From: Bifidobacterium breve
GTDB lineage: Bacteria; Actinomycetota; Thermoleophilia; Solirubrobacterales; Solirubrobacteraceae
Direction: 5' to 3'
Assembly: GCA_945901565.1 (NCBI GenBank)
Contig: CAMDLG010000005.1
Location: 1 to 36,520, forward strand
DNA length: 36,520 bases
Shown here: piece after piece, positions 16,071 through 24,154 of the stretch
Numbering within the stretch: the stretch's first letter is position 1
How the letters are laid out: each line of letters opens with the position of its first letter
Program-made: the position numbers and the translations under genes
The notes under the pieces: generated by a model
The model's input: only the letters and a program-made list of their open reading frames with translations
Told to the model about the DNA's origin: nothing
The model's database searches: none

Positions 16071-17890
16071 CTTTCGCCGTCGCCGAAGATCTGGTAGCGG
16101 CCGAGGTCGCCGAGTCGCGTGTTGATGATTGCTTCGGCTACGACCATGCTCGTCGGATCGGCCGCGACCGCCTCGAGGAAGGCGTCGCGGCTCAGGACCA
16201 TTACGACGCCCTTTGAGCTTGCCGTGACGGTCGCGGTCCTTTCGGTGTCGCGCAGCAGCGCGATCTCTCCGAACGACTCGCCGGGGCCGAGCTCGCGCAG
16301 CGTCTTGCCATCGGCGCTGACGTCAAACTTGCCTTCGACAATCAGGAAAAAGAGGTCTCCGTGCTGGCCCTGCTCGGCCAGACTCTCTCCGCTCTTGACC
16401 TTGCGCTCGCTCATCTTTGATGCGAGGTCCTCCTGCATGTCCTCGTCCAGCGGAGCGAAGACCGGGACCCGCCTGACCAGGTCGAGTCGCCCGACGCCGC
16501 CTGCAAGCGCCTTTTCAGTCTCCTCAAAGCCGCGGACGAACGGGTCGAGGCTCTTGACCGCACTCTTGTCCCCTGCAAGGCCGATCGACACGACGCCGCC
16601 CACCGAGACAACGTTCAGGTGCAGCGCCAGTCCGACGCGCGGAAGTGTGAAGCTGTGGAGCGAAGCGGTTGGTGCACCGAGCACGTAGAGCTTGATTGGC
16701 GGGCCCGGAAGGTTGTGGATCGCCACGTTGGCCTGCCCGCGGCCGGTGATCAGCGGGAGTATGCGGTCACGGACCTGCGATGGCGCCTCCCGCAGCATCT
16801 TGCGCACGGCCAGGTTGTGCGCCGGCTCTCCGGCGGCTTTGATCGATTCGGTCCTCTCTCGCACATTGCGCACGCGCCTGACCGGATCGTCGATCTCCAC
16901 CGGCAGCGGCACAACCATCGGCGCCACGCCGGGGTTACCGGCTTCGCCCGCTTTGCGGTCCTTCTTCAGCGAAACCGGGACCCGCACGGCGAGATCTTCG
17001 AGCGGCTCGCCGTTCTCAATCAGCCACTGACGCAGTCCGCCGGCAACGAGGCCGAGGATTACGTCGTTCATCGTCGCGCCGGTACCAAGCCCGCGGCCGA
17101 GGAGCTTGAGCCGATCGAGCGGGTATTCGAGCGTTCGTAGCTCCAGTGGAGCTCCAGTTCCATTCGCCAGCGGGCTAGCCGGCATTTCCTCGCGGCTCTT
17201 CCTGAGCAGGTACGAGCCCACCCCTGCGGTGGCATTCGCCGCCTCGCGGAGCTGCTGCGGATGAGTGATCAAGCTTGTCGCCCGATCCAGCAGGCTGTCT
17301 GCGTCGGCGGCGTCGCCGCTTGGATCGTTCTTCAGCTCGGACGCGGTCGGCAGCGGCGCGGGGCTCCAGGGTGCAGCCTCCTCGCGCTGGGGCTCGACCG
17401 TCACGTCGAAAAGCAGCATCGCGAACAGAGCGATTGAGCCGAGGCCGTCGGCTAGGGCGTGGCTGGACTTCACCATCAGCGCCGCGCCGTCCTCCGTCGG
17501 CCCAATGTACTGAACCCGCCAGAGGGGCTTGGTCTCGTCGATCGGAGTCGTCATCCACTCAGCAAGGAGCTCGTCCAGTTCCTGGCGGTTTACGGGACCG
17601 TCGGTATCGGCCTTGACGACGTGGTAATCGAGGTCAAAATCCTGGTCGTCGGCCCAGGCCGGGAGTCCCGAGGCGCCGTCCGGCAGGTACGGGGCCTGGC
17701 GGAACCGCGGCGAGCGCCCGAGCCGCTCGTTGACCATCTCGCGAACCTCCTCAAAGCTAGGAACCGACCCGTCCTCGCGCTTCGCAAGGCGGCACAACCC
17801 GATCACCAAGTGGCTGATGCCGCACCCAAGGTAAGCTGCATCGGCTGCTCCGAGGCGTTCCAGAGCAACAGCTTCAGTGGGGTCGGTCAT
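16067..17890 (-). CDS. WS/DGAT-type O-acyltransferase fused to a cyclic-nucleotide-binding domain
   Basis: A 607-residue, two-part protein. Residues about 10-455 are a wax ester synthase/diacylglycerol acyltransferase: PLW (KPLWRVQYIG), ND (MNDVILGLVAGGL), NLPGPP, and the active-site motif HHxxxDG in the form S143-H144-ALA-D148-G149. The second His, the catalytic one, is kept while the first is Ser. Residues about 468-595 form a CRP-like cNMP domain with a complete phosphate-binding cassette (GESFGEIALLRDTERTATV, Glu and Arg present). WS/DGATs make triacylglycerol or wax esters from acyl-CoA; allosteric control by cAMP or cGMP is inferred from the fusion. It is divergent from the NTE-like gene, 59 bases apart. 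Acyl acceptor unknown. Confidence 0.9.
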   Translation of the reverse strand: MTDPTEAVALERLGAADAAYLGCGISHLVIGLCRLAKREDGSVPSFEEVREMVNERLGRSPRFRQAPYLPDGASGLPAWADDQDFDLDYHVVKADTDGPVNRQELDELLAEWMTTPIDETKPLWRVQYIGPTEDGAALMVKSSHALADGLGSIALFAMLLFDVTVEPQREEAAPWSPAPLPTASELKNDPSGDAADADSLLDRATSLITHPQQLREAANATAGVGSYLLRKSREEMPASPLANGTGAPLELRTLEYPLDRLKLLGRGLGTGATMNDVILGLVAGGLRQWLIENGEPLEDLAVRVPVSLKKDRKAGEAGNPGVAPMVVPLPVEIDDPVRRVRNVRERTESIKAAGEPAHNLAVRKMLREAPSQVRDRILPLITGRGQANVAIHNLPGPPIKLYVLGAPTASLHSFTLPRVGLALHLNVVSVGGVVSIGLAGDKSAVKSLDPFVRGFEETEKALAGGVGRLDLVRRVPVFAPLDEDMQEDLASKMSERKVKSGESLAEQGQHGDLFFLIVEGKFDVSADGKTLRELGPGESFGEIALLRDTERTATVTASSKGVVMVLSRDAFLEAVAADPTSMVVAEAIINTRLGDLGRYQIFGDGES

Positions 17891-17949
17891 TGCTGCAATC
17901 TACCGCTAACGCGCTCCACTGTGTCACTAAGCCGTAGACTCGCATCCGC

Positions 17950-19662
17950 GTGAGCAAGAGAGACCACATCGACGAATTGCTAGCTGCGAGCCCGCTCTTC
18001 AGCAGTCTCCCTGCGGAGGTCACGACGCTTCTCAGGGCGAAGCTGACCGAGGTCTCGATCGAGTCCGGCGACTGGCTGATGCGAAAGGGGGACTCGGGCG
18101 ACGCGCTCTACATCGTCGATGCCGGACGGCTGGAGGTTGTTCTGGGGGAACAGGAGGGGGTTGGCCGCGAGGACGATGAGACGATGCGGGTTCTTCGCGT
18201 GCTTGGTCGCGGAGCGACGGTCGGCGAACTCGCCCTCGTTACCGGCGACCCGCGCTCGGCTTCCGTCCGCGCCAACCGGGACAGCACGCTGCTGCGCCTC
18301 AGTCACGACGATTTTCAAGAGCTGATCACGACCGAGCCGACCTTCGCGGCCGCATTGACCGCGGTCCTCGGGCGCCAGCTCCAGATCAGCGGCGGCTTCC
18401 GGGAGGACGAACCCGCGACGAAGGCGATTGCGATCGTTCCACTGGTCGAGGGGATGAACAGCGAAGTGATTGCCGAGGCCATCCTCGCTGCATTCGATTC
18501 GCGAGACGACGTTGTGCTGATGGGGCGCAGCACGTCGGACGTCGGCAGCCCAGCTGACTGGGGGCGCAAACTTGACGAGCTTGAGGCAGCCCACGACCGC
18601 GTAGTTCTCGTTGCCGAGCACGCGCTCTCGGATTGGCGCAAGTTTTGCGTGCGCCAGGCCGACAGGCTCGTCTGCCTTGCCCCGCCGGAGCCGCCGCCGG
18701 CCGAGCGGACAATGCCAAGGCTGCGCGGCTGCGATCTCGTCCTACTTGGCGAGAACCATCCGCCCGAAATCGCCGCCGTCTGGCTCGATCGGCTGCGCCC
18801 GCGGGCACGTCACAGGGTACGCGCGGGGGCTGGCCGCGATGCCGACCTCGCGCGCGTTGCAAGGCGCGTAACGGGCCGGTCGCTTGGACTTGTGCTTGGC
18901 GGAGGCGGTGCGCGCGGATATGCCCACCTCGGCGTACTCGAGGTTCTCGAGGAGAACGGGATCGCAGTTGACCGCATCGGCGGCACCAGCATGGGGGGGA
19001 TCGTCGCGTCAACATTTGCCTACGGCTTGAATGCCGCTCAGCGCCGACAGGCGGTCAAAAGCTTCGTCTCCCCACGAGTGCGCCGGCCTCAGTTGCCGCC
19101 CCGCAGCGCGCTCGTGAGGACGGACCGCGGGGTTGAGACGGTGCAAAGAGTCTTCGGCGACCAGCAGATCGAGACGCTGCCGATCGATCTGTTCACGGTG
19201 GCTGCAGATCTCGTGGCCGCCGAGATGGTCGTGCAGCGCCGCGGTTCGGTAGCCGAGGCGCTGCTGTCAACCGCCCGAGTCCCGGCGATTTTCCCGCCGG
19301 GACGCACAGCCGGTCGACTGCTCGTCGATGGAGGGCTGATCCGCAATCTGCCGGTCGACGTGATGTCGCAGACGGGAGAGGGGCCGGTCGTCGCGATTGA
19401 GGTCGGAGGCCGCTTCGATCCGCCGATCGACGCGGACGGCGACCCGGCGCTGCCAGGGATAGGAGAGACGTTGATGCGGTCGGTGCTGCTCGGATCGGCT
19501 GCGGCCGGAAGCGACGTCATCGCCGGCGCAGATCTGCTGCTCGAACCCGACGTGTCGGGAATGAAGATGATGGCCTTTGGCGAGATTGATCGCGGAATCG
19601 CGATCGGCCGCGCCGCTGCGACGGCCCGGCTTGAAGAGATTCGCGCGCTTACGAGTCGCTGA
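17950..19662 (+). CDS. NTE-like patatin phospholipase with N-terminal cyclic-nucleotide-binding domain
   Basis: A 570-residue protein. Residues about 10-145 form a cNMP domain with an intact cassette (GATVGELALVTGDPRSASV). A middle region (about 155-300) resembles the Rossmann-like linker in bacterial and animal NTE proteins. Residues about 310-490 are the patatin hydrolase: oxyanion motif GGGGARG, nucleophile Ser347 in GTSMGG and Asp460 in DGG, so the catalytic dyad is complete. It should hydrolyse phospholipids, lysophospholipids or neutral lipid esters near the membrane, probably in response to cyclic nucleotide. GTG start without a visible ribosome binding site. It overlaps cheA tail to tail by 14 bases and is divergent from the WS/DGAT gene. 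Confidence 0.92.
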   Translation: MSKRDHIDELLAASPLFSSLPAEVTTLLRAKLTEVSIESGDWLMRKGDSGDALYIVDAGRLEVVLGEQEGVGREDDETMRVLRVLGRGATVGELALVTGDPRSASVRANRDSTLLRLSHDDFQELITTEPTFAAALTAVLGRQLQISGGFREDEPATKAIAIVPLVEGMNSEVIAEAILAAFDSRDDVVLMGRSTSDVGSPADWGRKLDELEAAHDRVVLVAEHALSDWRKFCVRQADRLVCLAPPEPPPAERTMPRLRGCDLVLLGENHPPEIAAVWLDRLRPRARHRVRAGAGRDADLARVARRVTGRSLGLVLGGGGARGYAHLGVLEVLEENGIAVDRIGGTSMGGIVASTFAYGLNAAQRRQAVKSFVSPRVRRPQLPPRSALVRTDRGVETVQRVFGDQQIETLPIDLFTVAADLVAAEMVVQRRGSVAEALLSTARVPAIFPPGRTAGRLLVDGGLIRNLPVDVMSQTGEGPVVAIEVGGRFDPPIDADGDPALPGIGETLMRSVLLGSAAAGSDVIAGADLLLEPDVSGMKMMAFGEIDRGIAIGRAAATARLEEIRALTSR

Positions 19663-21739
19663 GCAGCCTGCGGAAGGCATCGAGGACCGCGGCTTCAGCC
19701 TCGGGTCCCTTCTCGACAAAGCCATCGGCGCCGGCCTCGGCTGCCGCCGCGGGGAGCGTGGGATTGTCGCTCGCGCTCCAAAAGATCACCGACAGCTCGT
19801 CCAGCAGGCCCCGCTCGCTGAGTTCGGTCACCAGCTCTATGCCGTCCATCTGCGGCATCTCGAAATCGGTCAGCAGCGCGGCGAAGTCTCCCTCCAGCAA
19901 TGCTGTCAGCGCCGCTCGGCCGTCTTCGGCAACCTCAACGACGTAGCCGGCGGCGCTCAGCGCCCGCCGCGCGCGCTCGCGCTGGGTCGCCGAATCTTCG
20001 GCAACCAGCACTCGGGGCGCCGGAGGAAGGGTTGCGATCAGAGCACGCGCGTCGACCAGGCGAAGAACCTCGCCGCTGGGAAGAATCGCTGCGCTGCGAA
20101 CCATCTCGGTGGCCGGCAGTGGCGGAGGCAGTGGCATCGTTCCCAGACGCAGCACCGAAAGGACGTCGTAGACCGGAAGCGCAATCCTGCGTGCGTCGGC
20201 CTCCACGGCGATCGCAAATCGTGCTTGCTGATGCCCTCCGGGGGCAAGCTGCGCTAGCACTTCCGGTCCAACCAGTGGCACGGGCGCCTCGCCAACTTGC
20301 ACTGGGCCGTGGTCGGCCTCGCGATCCTCGAGCGAGACGATTCGGACAGCGTCGCTGAGGACAATGCCGATCGGGTCCCGGCCGAGCTGCGCGACGATGC
20401 ATTCGATCGCCGCGATCGCCAGCGGCGCCCGCAGCGTGAAGGTGCTCCCCTTGCCAGGGATGCTCTCTATCTCGACCGACCCTTGGAACGCCGCAAGCCC
20501 CTCAAAGACGGCATCCAGACCAACCCCTCGTCCCGAGATCTTGCTCACGCTGTCGCGCGTGCTGAAGGCCGGCTTCAGGACAAAGCGGATCAGTTCCTCG
20601 TACTCCATTGTCGCCGCCGCCTTGGCGTCGACGAGCCCGAGCGCAATTGCCCTCGACTTGACTGCGTCGCCGTCAATCCCGACGCCGTCGTCGGACATCT
20701 CGATTGACAGCTGAGAGCCGCGCGCCTTGGCTGAGACCGAGATCGTTCCCTGCTCAGGCTTTCCTGCGGCCGCGCGCATCGCCGGCGGCTCGATCCCGTG
20801 GTCAACGGCGTTGCGGATCAGGTGAACAAGCGCGGGCCTGATCACCTCAAGCACTGCACGGTCAACGTCAATCCCCCCGCCCGAGAGCTCAAGCTGCACT
20901 TCCCGGCCAAGGTCGCGGGCGAGGTCCCGGACCGTCCTCGGTAGCGGATCGAAGGCCAGTGATAGCGGCACTGTGCGGGCCTGCGAGATGTCGTCGGAGA
21001 GCTCCCGCGTGGCACGTTGCAGGCGTGCGAGTGGCTGCTCGGTGGCGTCGCGGATTGCGCCAGCGCGCGAGTCGTACTGGCGGGCGGCGAGGTCGGCCGC
21101 CTCGGCGACACCGGTCAGTTCCTGGGCTGCGTGTTCTATCCCCACGCGGGCGCTTTCCAGCTCGCGCACCGAGCCGATCAGGCGGTCGAGTTTTGCGACC
21201 GAAACGCGCACCGTGGAGTCCTGCACCGGCGCGGTCTTCTGCGGCTCGGGAGCTGTCTGCGCGCCGGCAACGGAAAGAGTGCTCGGTTCAGTCTCCTCCG
21301 GAGCCCCGCCATCAGAGTCGGGCTTATCGTCCCCGTGAGAGCCCGCGAGCTCATCGCAGAGGCTTGACACGTTCACCTCTGCAGGTGGCCCGCCCCCGGC
21401 TGCCTCAACCAGCGACTCGATCGCGTCAAGCGCCCGGTAGCCAAGATCAACCGTCTCGCTGTCGAACTTTCCGCGGGCGGCTGCGCCGCTGAGCAGCGTC
21501 TCCAGCGCGTGCGAGATGCGATCAACCGGCTCAAGCTCGATGGCGCGCGCTCCCCCCTTGAGGCTGTGAGCGGCGCGCATCATCTCTTCAACGCGGCCTG
21601 CGCCGACAGCCGCCGCCGTATCGGCTTCCAGCGCAACCAGCCCTGCCGAGAGCGTGTCCAGCTCGTCGCGCGCCTCGCCAGCAAAGATCGCCAGCAGTTC
21701 GCGCTGCAGCTCGGCGTCGGGGCGGAAGGCCTTGCTCAC
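19649..21739 (-). CDS. cheA: Chemotaxis-type histidine kinase CheA with C-terminal receiver (hybrid)
   Basis: About 696 residues from GTG 21739, which overlaps the cheW stop as GTGA; the track's start at 21901 lies within cheW and is rejected. Order: Hpt domain with His58 (AAHSLKGG), P3 dimerisation helices (VRVSVAKLDRLIGSVRELE), P4 ATPase (HLIRNAVDHGIE, DDGVGID, GRGVGLDAV), P5 CheW-like domain, then a receiver (about 575-696) with phospho-Asp in LLTDFEMPQMDG and Lys in FVEKG. It autophosphorylates under chemoreceptor control and can pass phosphate to its own receiver or, by inference, to the receiver-cyclase of the same unit. No separate CheY is present. The attached receiver may act as a phosphate sink. 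Confidence 0.93.
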   Translation of the reverse strand: MSKAFRPDAELQRELLAIFAGEARDELDTLSAGLVALEADTAAAVGAGRVEEMMRAAHSLKGGARAIELEPVDRISHALETLLSGAAARGKFDSETVDLGYRALDAIESLVEAAGGGPPAEVNVSSLCDELAGSHGDDKPDSDGGAPEETEPSTLSVAGAQTAPEPQKTAPVQDSTVRVSVAKLDRLIGSVRELESARVGIEHAAQELTGVAEAADLAARQYDSRAGAIRDATEQPLARLQRATRELSDDISQARTVPLSLAFDPLPRTVRDLARDLGREVQLELSGGGIDVDRAVLEVIRPALVHLIRNAVDHGIEPPAMRAAAGKPEQGTISVSAKARGSQLSIEMSDDGVGIDGDAVKSRAIALGLVDAKAAATMEYEELIRFVLKPAFSTRDSVSKISGRGVGLDAVFEGLAAFQGSVEIESIPGKGSTFTLRAPLAIAAIECIVAQLGRDPIGIVLSDAVRIVSLEDREADHGPVQVGEAPVPLVGPEVLAQLAPGGHQQARFAIAVEADARRIALPVYDVLSVLRLGTMPLPPPLPATEMVRSAAILPSGEVLRLVDARALIATLPPAPRVLVAEDSATQRERARRALSAAGYVVEVAEDGRAALTALLEGDFAALLTDFEMPQMDGIELVTELSERGLLDELSVIFWSASDNPTLPAAAAEAGADGFVEKGPEAEAAVLDAFRRLLSDS

Positions 21740-22155
21740 GTTGTCGCCTGCAGCCGCGGGTCTTCGAGCAGCAGTGTCGTGTCGATCACGCGCGGCTCGC
21801 CTGGAGGAGCGGGTTGCAGCCACTCGGGGTCGTCCGGCGCCCTGTCGTCGGGCAGGTCGTCGGCGGCGGGCAGGTCGCGCGGCCCGCTGATCCCATCGCA
21901 TAGCAGCCCGTATTCAAGTCCGGCTCCGTGGACGGCAACGAGCAGGCCGTCGACCGTCGGTGCGCCGCTGAGCATGAAGCCGAGGTCAACCACGCCGATC
22001 AGGTTGCCGCGCAGATTTGCAACGCCGGCCCATTCACGGCCTGCAGCAGGGAGCGGCGCGATGTGCGCGTCGGCAACGATCTGAATCAGGTCGTCCTGCC
22101 GCAGCGCCCGTCCCTCGGGCAGAAGCTCCAGCAGCTTCGCCTCGTCGCCGGCCAC
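21736..22155 (-). CDS. cheW: CheW-like coupling protein
   Basis: A 139-residue protein, the length of a single CheW domain. The core VANLRGNLIGVVDLGFML is the typical GxxxxRGxxxPVxDL segment. CheW couples the chemoreceptor to the CheA P5 domain. The gene lies between the receptor and cheA: its GTG is four bases after the receptor stop, and its TGA overlaps the cheA GTG, so all three are coupled. The C-terminal part is unusually rich in Asp and Pro (DLPAADDLPDDRAPDDPEW). Confidence 0.85.
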   Translation of the reverse strand: MAGDEAKLLELLPEGRALRQDDLIQIVADAHIAPLPAAGREWAGVANLRGNLIGVVDLGFMLSGAPTVDGLLVAVHGAGLEYGLLCDGISGPRDLPAADDLPDDRAPDDPEWLQPAPPGEPRVIDTTLLLEDPRLQATT

Positions 22156-22159
22156 CAGC

Positions 22160-24124
22160 TCACTCGTTGGTCAGCGTCGCAGCGAGCTCGCGCAGACGCT
22201 CGGCGAGGCGGTCGAGTTCGGCGGCCGACTTAGAAGACTGATGCGATTCGCTGCGCAGCTCCTCGGCGCGCTCGGATGCGATCGCAGTCGCATCGACGAT
22301 CTTCCCAAGCGTTTCAACCTGGGCTGGCGCAGCGTCTGCAATTCCGCGTGTCGCGTCCTCGGCGTCCTTGTTCGCGGCTGCCAGTTCGTCGATCGTCGCT
22401 GCCGCGCGTTCGGCCCGCTCGCGGCCCGTCCGCACGGAAGCGATCCCGTGCTCCGATGAGCGCTCGGCGTCGCGGGTCGCCTTGTCGATCTCGCCAAGGA
22501 TCGAACGGATCTGCGCGGTCGCACGCTTTGACCGTTCAGCGAGCGTCCGGACCTCTTCGGCGACGACCGCAAACCCTGCTCCCTGCTCGCCTGCCTTGGC
22601 CGCTTCGATCGTCGCGTTGAAGGCCAGCAGGTTCGACTGGTCGGCGATGCTCGAGACGGTCTGGACGATCTCACCGATCTGAGCGGTCTGCGTTGCCAGA
22701 TTTGAGATCTCCTTCGAGATGCCGCTGACGCGCTCGTCGATTTCGGCCATCGTGCTGTCCACTTCGGAGGCGGCGCGGCGACCGTCCTCTCCTGCGCTGG
22801 ACGCCCGTCCCGCTTGGGCCGCCACCGTCGCGGCCCGCTCGGCAATGCGGCCGCTGGTGTCGCGCATTTCGGCAACGAGATCGCTCATCTGTTCCATCGC
22901 TGAGAGCTGCTCCTCCGCGCGCGTCTCTGTCAGGCGGGCGCGTTCCCGGCTCGCTTCGGCGCTCTTCTGCATCGCCTTCGCTCCGTCTTCGACTTCGACC
23001 GAGCTTTCGCGCAGTCGCTCGGCCCGGCGCGTGAGCGCGCGGCTCACGATCAGAGCGAGCAGGCTTGCCAACAGGGCCACGAGGAGCGTTGCGACGATCA
23101 GGCCGTTGCGAAGGCGGCCTATGTCACGCAGCGCATCGTTTGTCGGCTGTGTCACTACTGCCGTCCAGTCGAGCCTCGGTGTGCCGATGCTGGCATCCAT
23201 CGGCGCATAGCCGACGATGACGTTGTCGGGAAGAGCGTTGCTCTTCGGGACCTCGGTGTCGTAGCCCGGGGTCTGCGCGTTGACGATCTCCTTCACCAGC
23301 GGGTCTTGGGTCAGATTAGAGTTGAGGTTGATCTTGCCGCCCGGGGCGAGCAACAGGTGCCCCTGCTCGTCGATGATGTAACCGCCCTGTCCGACGATGG
23401 TCGATCGCGAGGCGCGGGCTCCAAGCTTCGATTCACTCATAGACGCGAAGGCGGTCCAGTTCAGGAACACGGCGACGACGCCGATCGGCCTGTTGCCCCT
23501 CATCACCGCGATGGCGCTAACCGGAGTCGGCGGCGCACTGTTGTTGCCTTCAAGGCGGCCGATGAAGGGACGCCGCTCAACGGTTTGAGTCACCGCGTTG
23601 GCGCGGCCGTCCCTGGCGTTACGGAGCGCAATCTCAAACCAGCTCGGCTTGCCGATTGACTTGCCGACGAAGTTCTTGAACGGAATAAGCCTTGTGGCCT
23701 CGGGAGGCCTGCGGGCTATTGCCACAACCCGCCCGTCAACTCCGAGCAGTACAGCCTGCCGGTAGACAGGGCTGTAGGTCTTGACTTCGCTGGTAAGGCG
23801 GTTGGCTGCACGGGCGGCTTGCATTGTCTGGATGCGCTCGCTGGTTGCCAGCGAACCGGTCTCCTGATCGGTTCGCTTCAGCTCCGTCTCAATTTCAACG
23901 ATTGCGCTGATCGCTTCCGCCCTGACAGCGCGGCCGGCGCCGGCGGTCATAATGCTCCTCGTCTGGAACTGCGCGAACAGCGCTACGACAAAGGTTGGGA
24001 CGATGGCGATTCCAACCAGCAGCCAGGGAAGGCGCCTGCGCGACGTGATCCAGCGGGTACGGCGTGCATCGTCAACCGCCACCTGGCGCTGCTTCGCGAC
24101 CTCTGCCTCCTCTTCAGCCATCAC
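22160..24124 (-). CDS. Methyl-accepting chemotaxis protein (transmembrane chemoreceptor)
   Basis: A 654-residue receptor. There is a cytoplasmic N-terminus, TM1 at about 32-52 ([20 protein letters not shown]), then a roughly 285-residue extracytoplasmic sensor of the dCache kind, with a PAS-like [15 protein letters not shown] segment. TM2 lies at about 340-364, followed by helical linker and the signalling hairpin. The hairpin tip [35 protein letters not shown] matches the CheA/CheW-binding consensus. The ligand is unknown; dCache receptors often bind amino acids or other small molecules. No cheR or cheB is nearby, so methylation-based adaptation is uncertain. Thirty bases after the cyclase stop, same strand. 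Confidence 0.93.
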   Translation of the reverse strand: MMAEEEAEVAKQRQVAVDDARRTRWITSRRRLPWLLVGIAIVPTFVVALFAQFQTRSIMTAGAGRAVRAEAISAIVEIETELKRTDQETGSLATSERIQTMQAARAANRLTSEVKTYSPVYRQAVLLGVDGRVVAIARRPPEATRLIPFKNFVGKSIGKPSWFEIALRNARDGRANAVTQTVERRPFIGRLEGNNSAPPTPVSAIAVMRGNRPIGVVAVFLNWTAFASMSESKLGARASRSTIVGQGGYIIDEQGHLLLAPGGKINLNSNLTQDPLVKEIVNAQTPGYDTEVPKSNALPDNVIVGYAPMDASIGTPRLDWTAVVTQPTNDALRDIGRLRNGLIVATLLVALLASLLALIVSRALTRRAERLRESSVEVEDGAKAMQKSAEASRERARLTETRAEEQLSAMEQMSDLVAEMRDTSGRIAERAATVAAQAGRASSAGEDGRRAASEVDSTMAEIDERVSGISKEISNLATQTAQIGEIVQTVSSIADQSNLLAFNATIEAAKAGEQGAGFAVVAEEVRTLAERSKRATAQIRSILGEIDKATRDAERSSEHGIASVRTGRERAERAAATIDELAAANKDAEDATRGIADAAPAQVETLGKIVDATAIASERAEELRSESHQSSKSAAELDRLAERLRELAATLTNE

Positions 24125-24154
24125 GGGGAAACTATCAGCGAACGGCGATCTGCA

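Noticed and set aside
17891-17949. CRP-type site (TGTGA-N6-TCACA) between the two cNMP-domain genes
   Set aside because: Only a single GTCAC-like half is present; there is no symmetric site.
21740-21901. N-terminal extension of CheA in the ORF track
   Set aside because: It is Arg-rich, lies entirely within cheW in another frame, and the GTGA-overlapping start at 21739 leads straight into the Hpt domain.
22171-22875. 234-aa minus-strand ORF inside the chemoreceptor gene
   Set aside because: Arg/Pro/Ser-rich out-of-frame shadow of the conserved MCP signalling domain.
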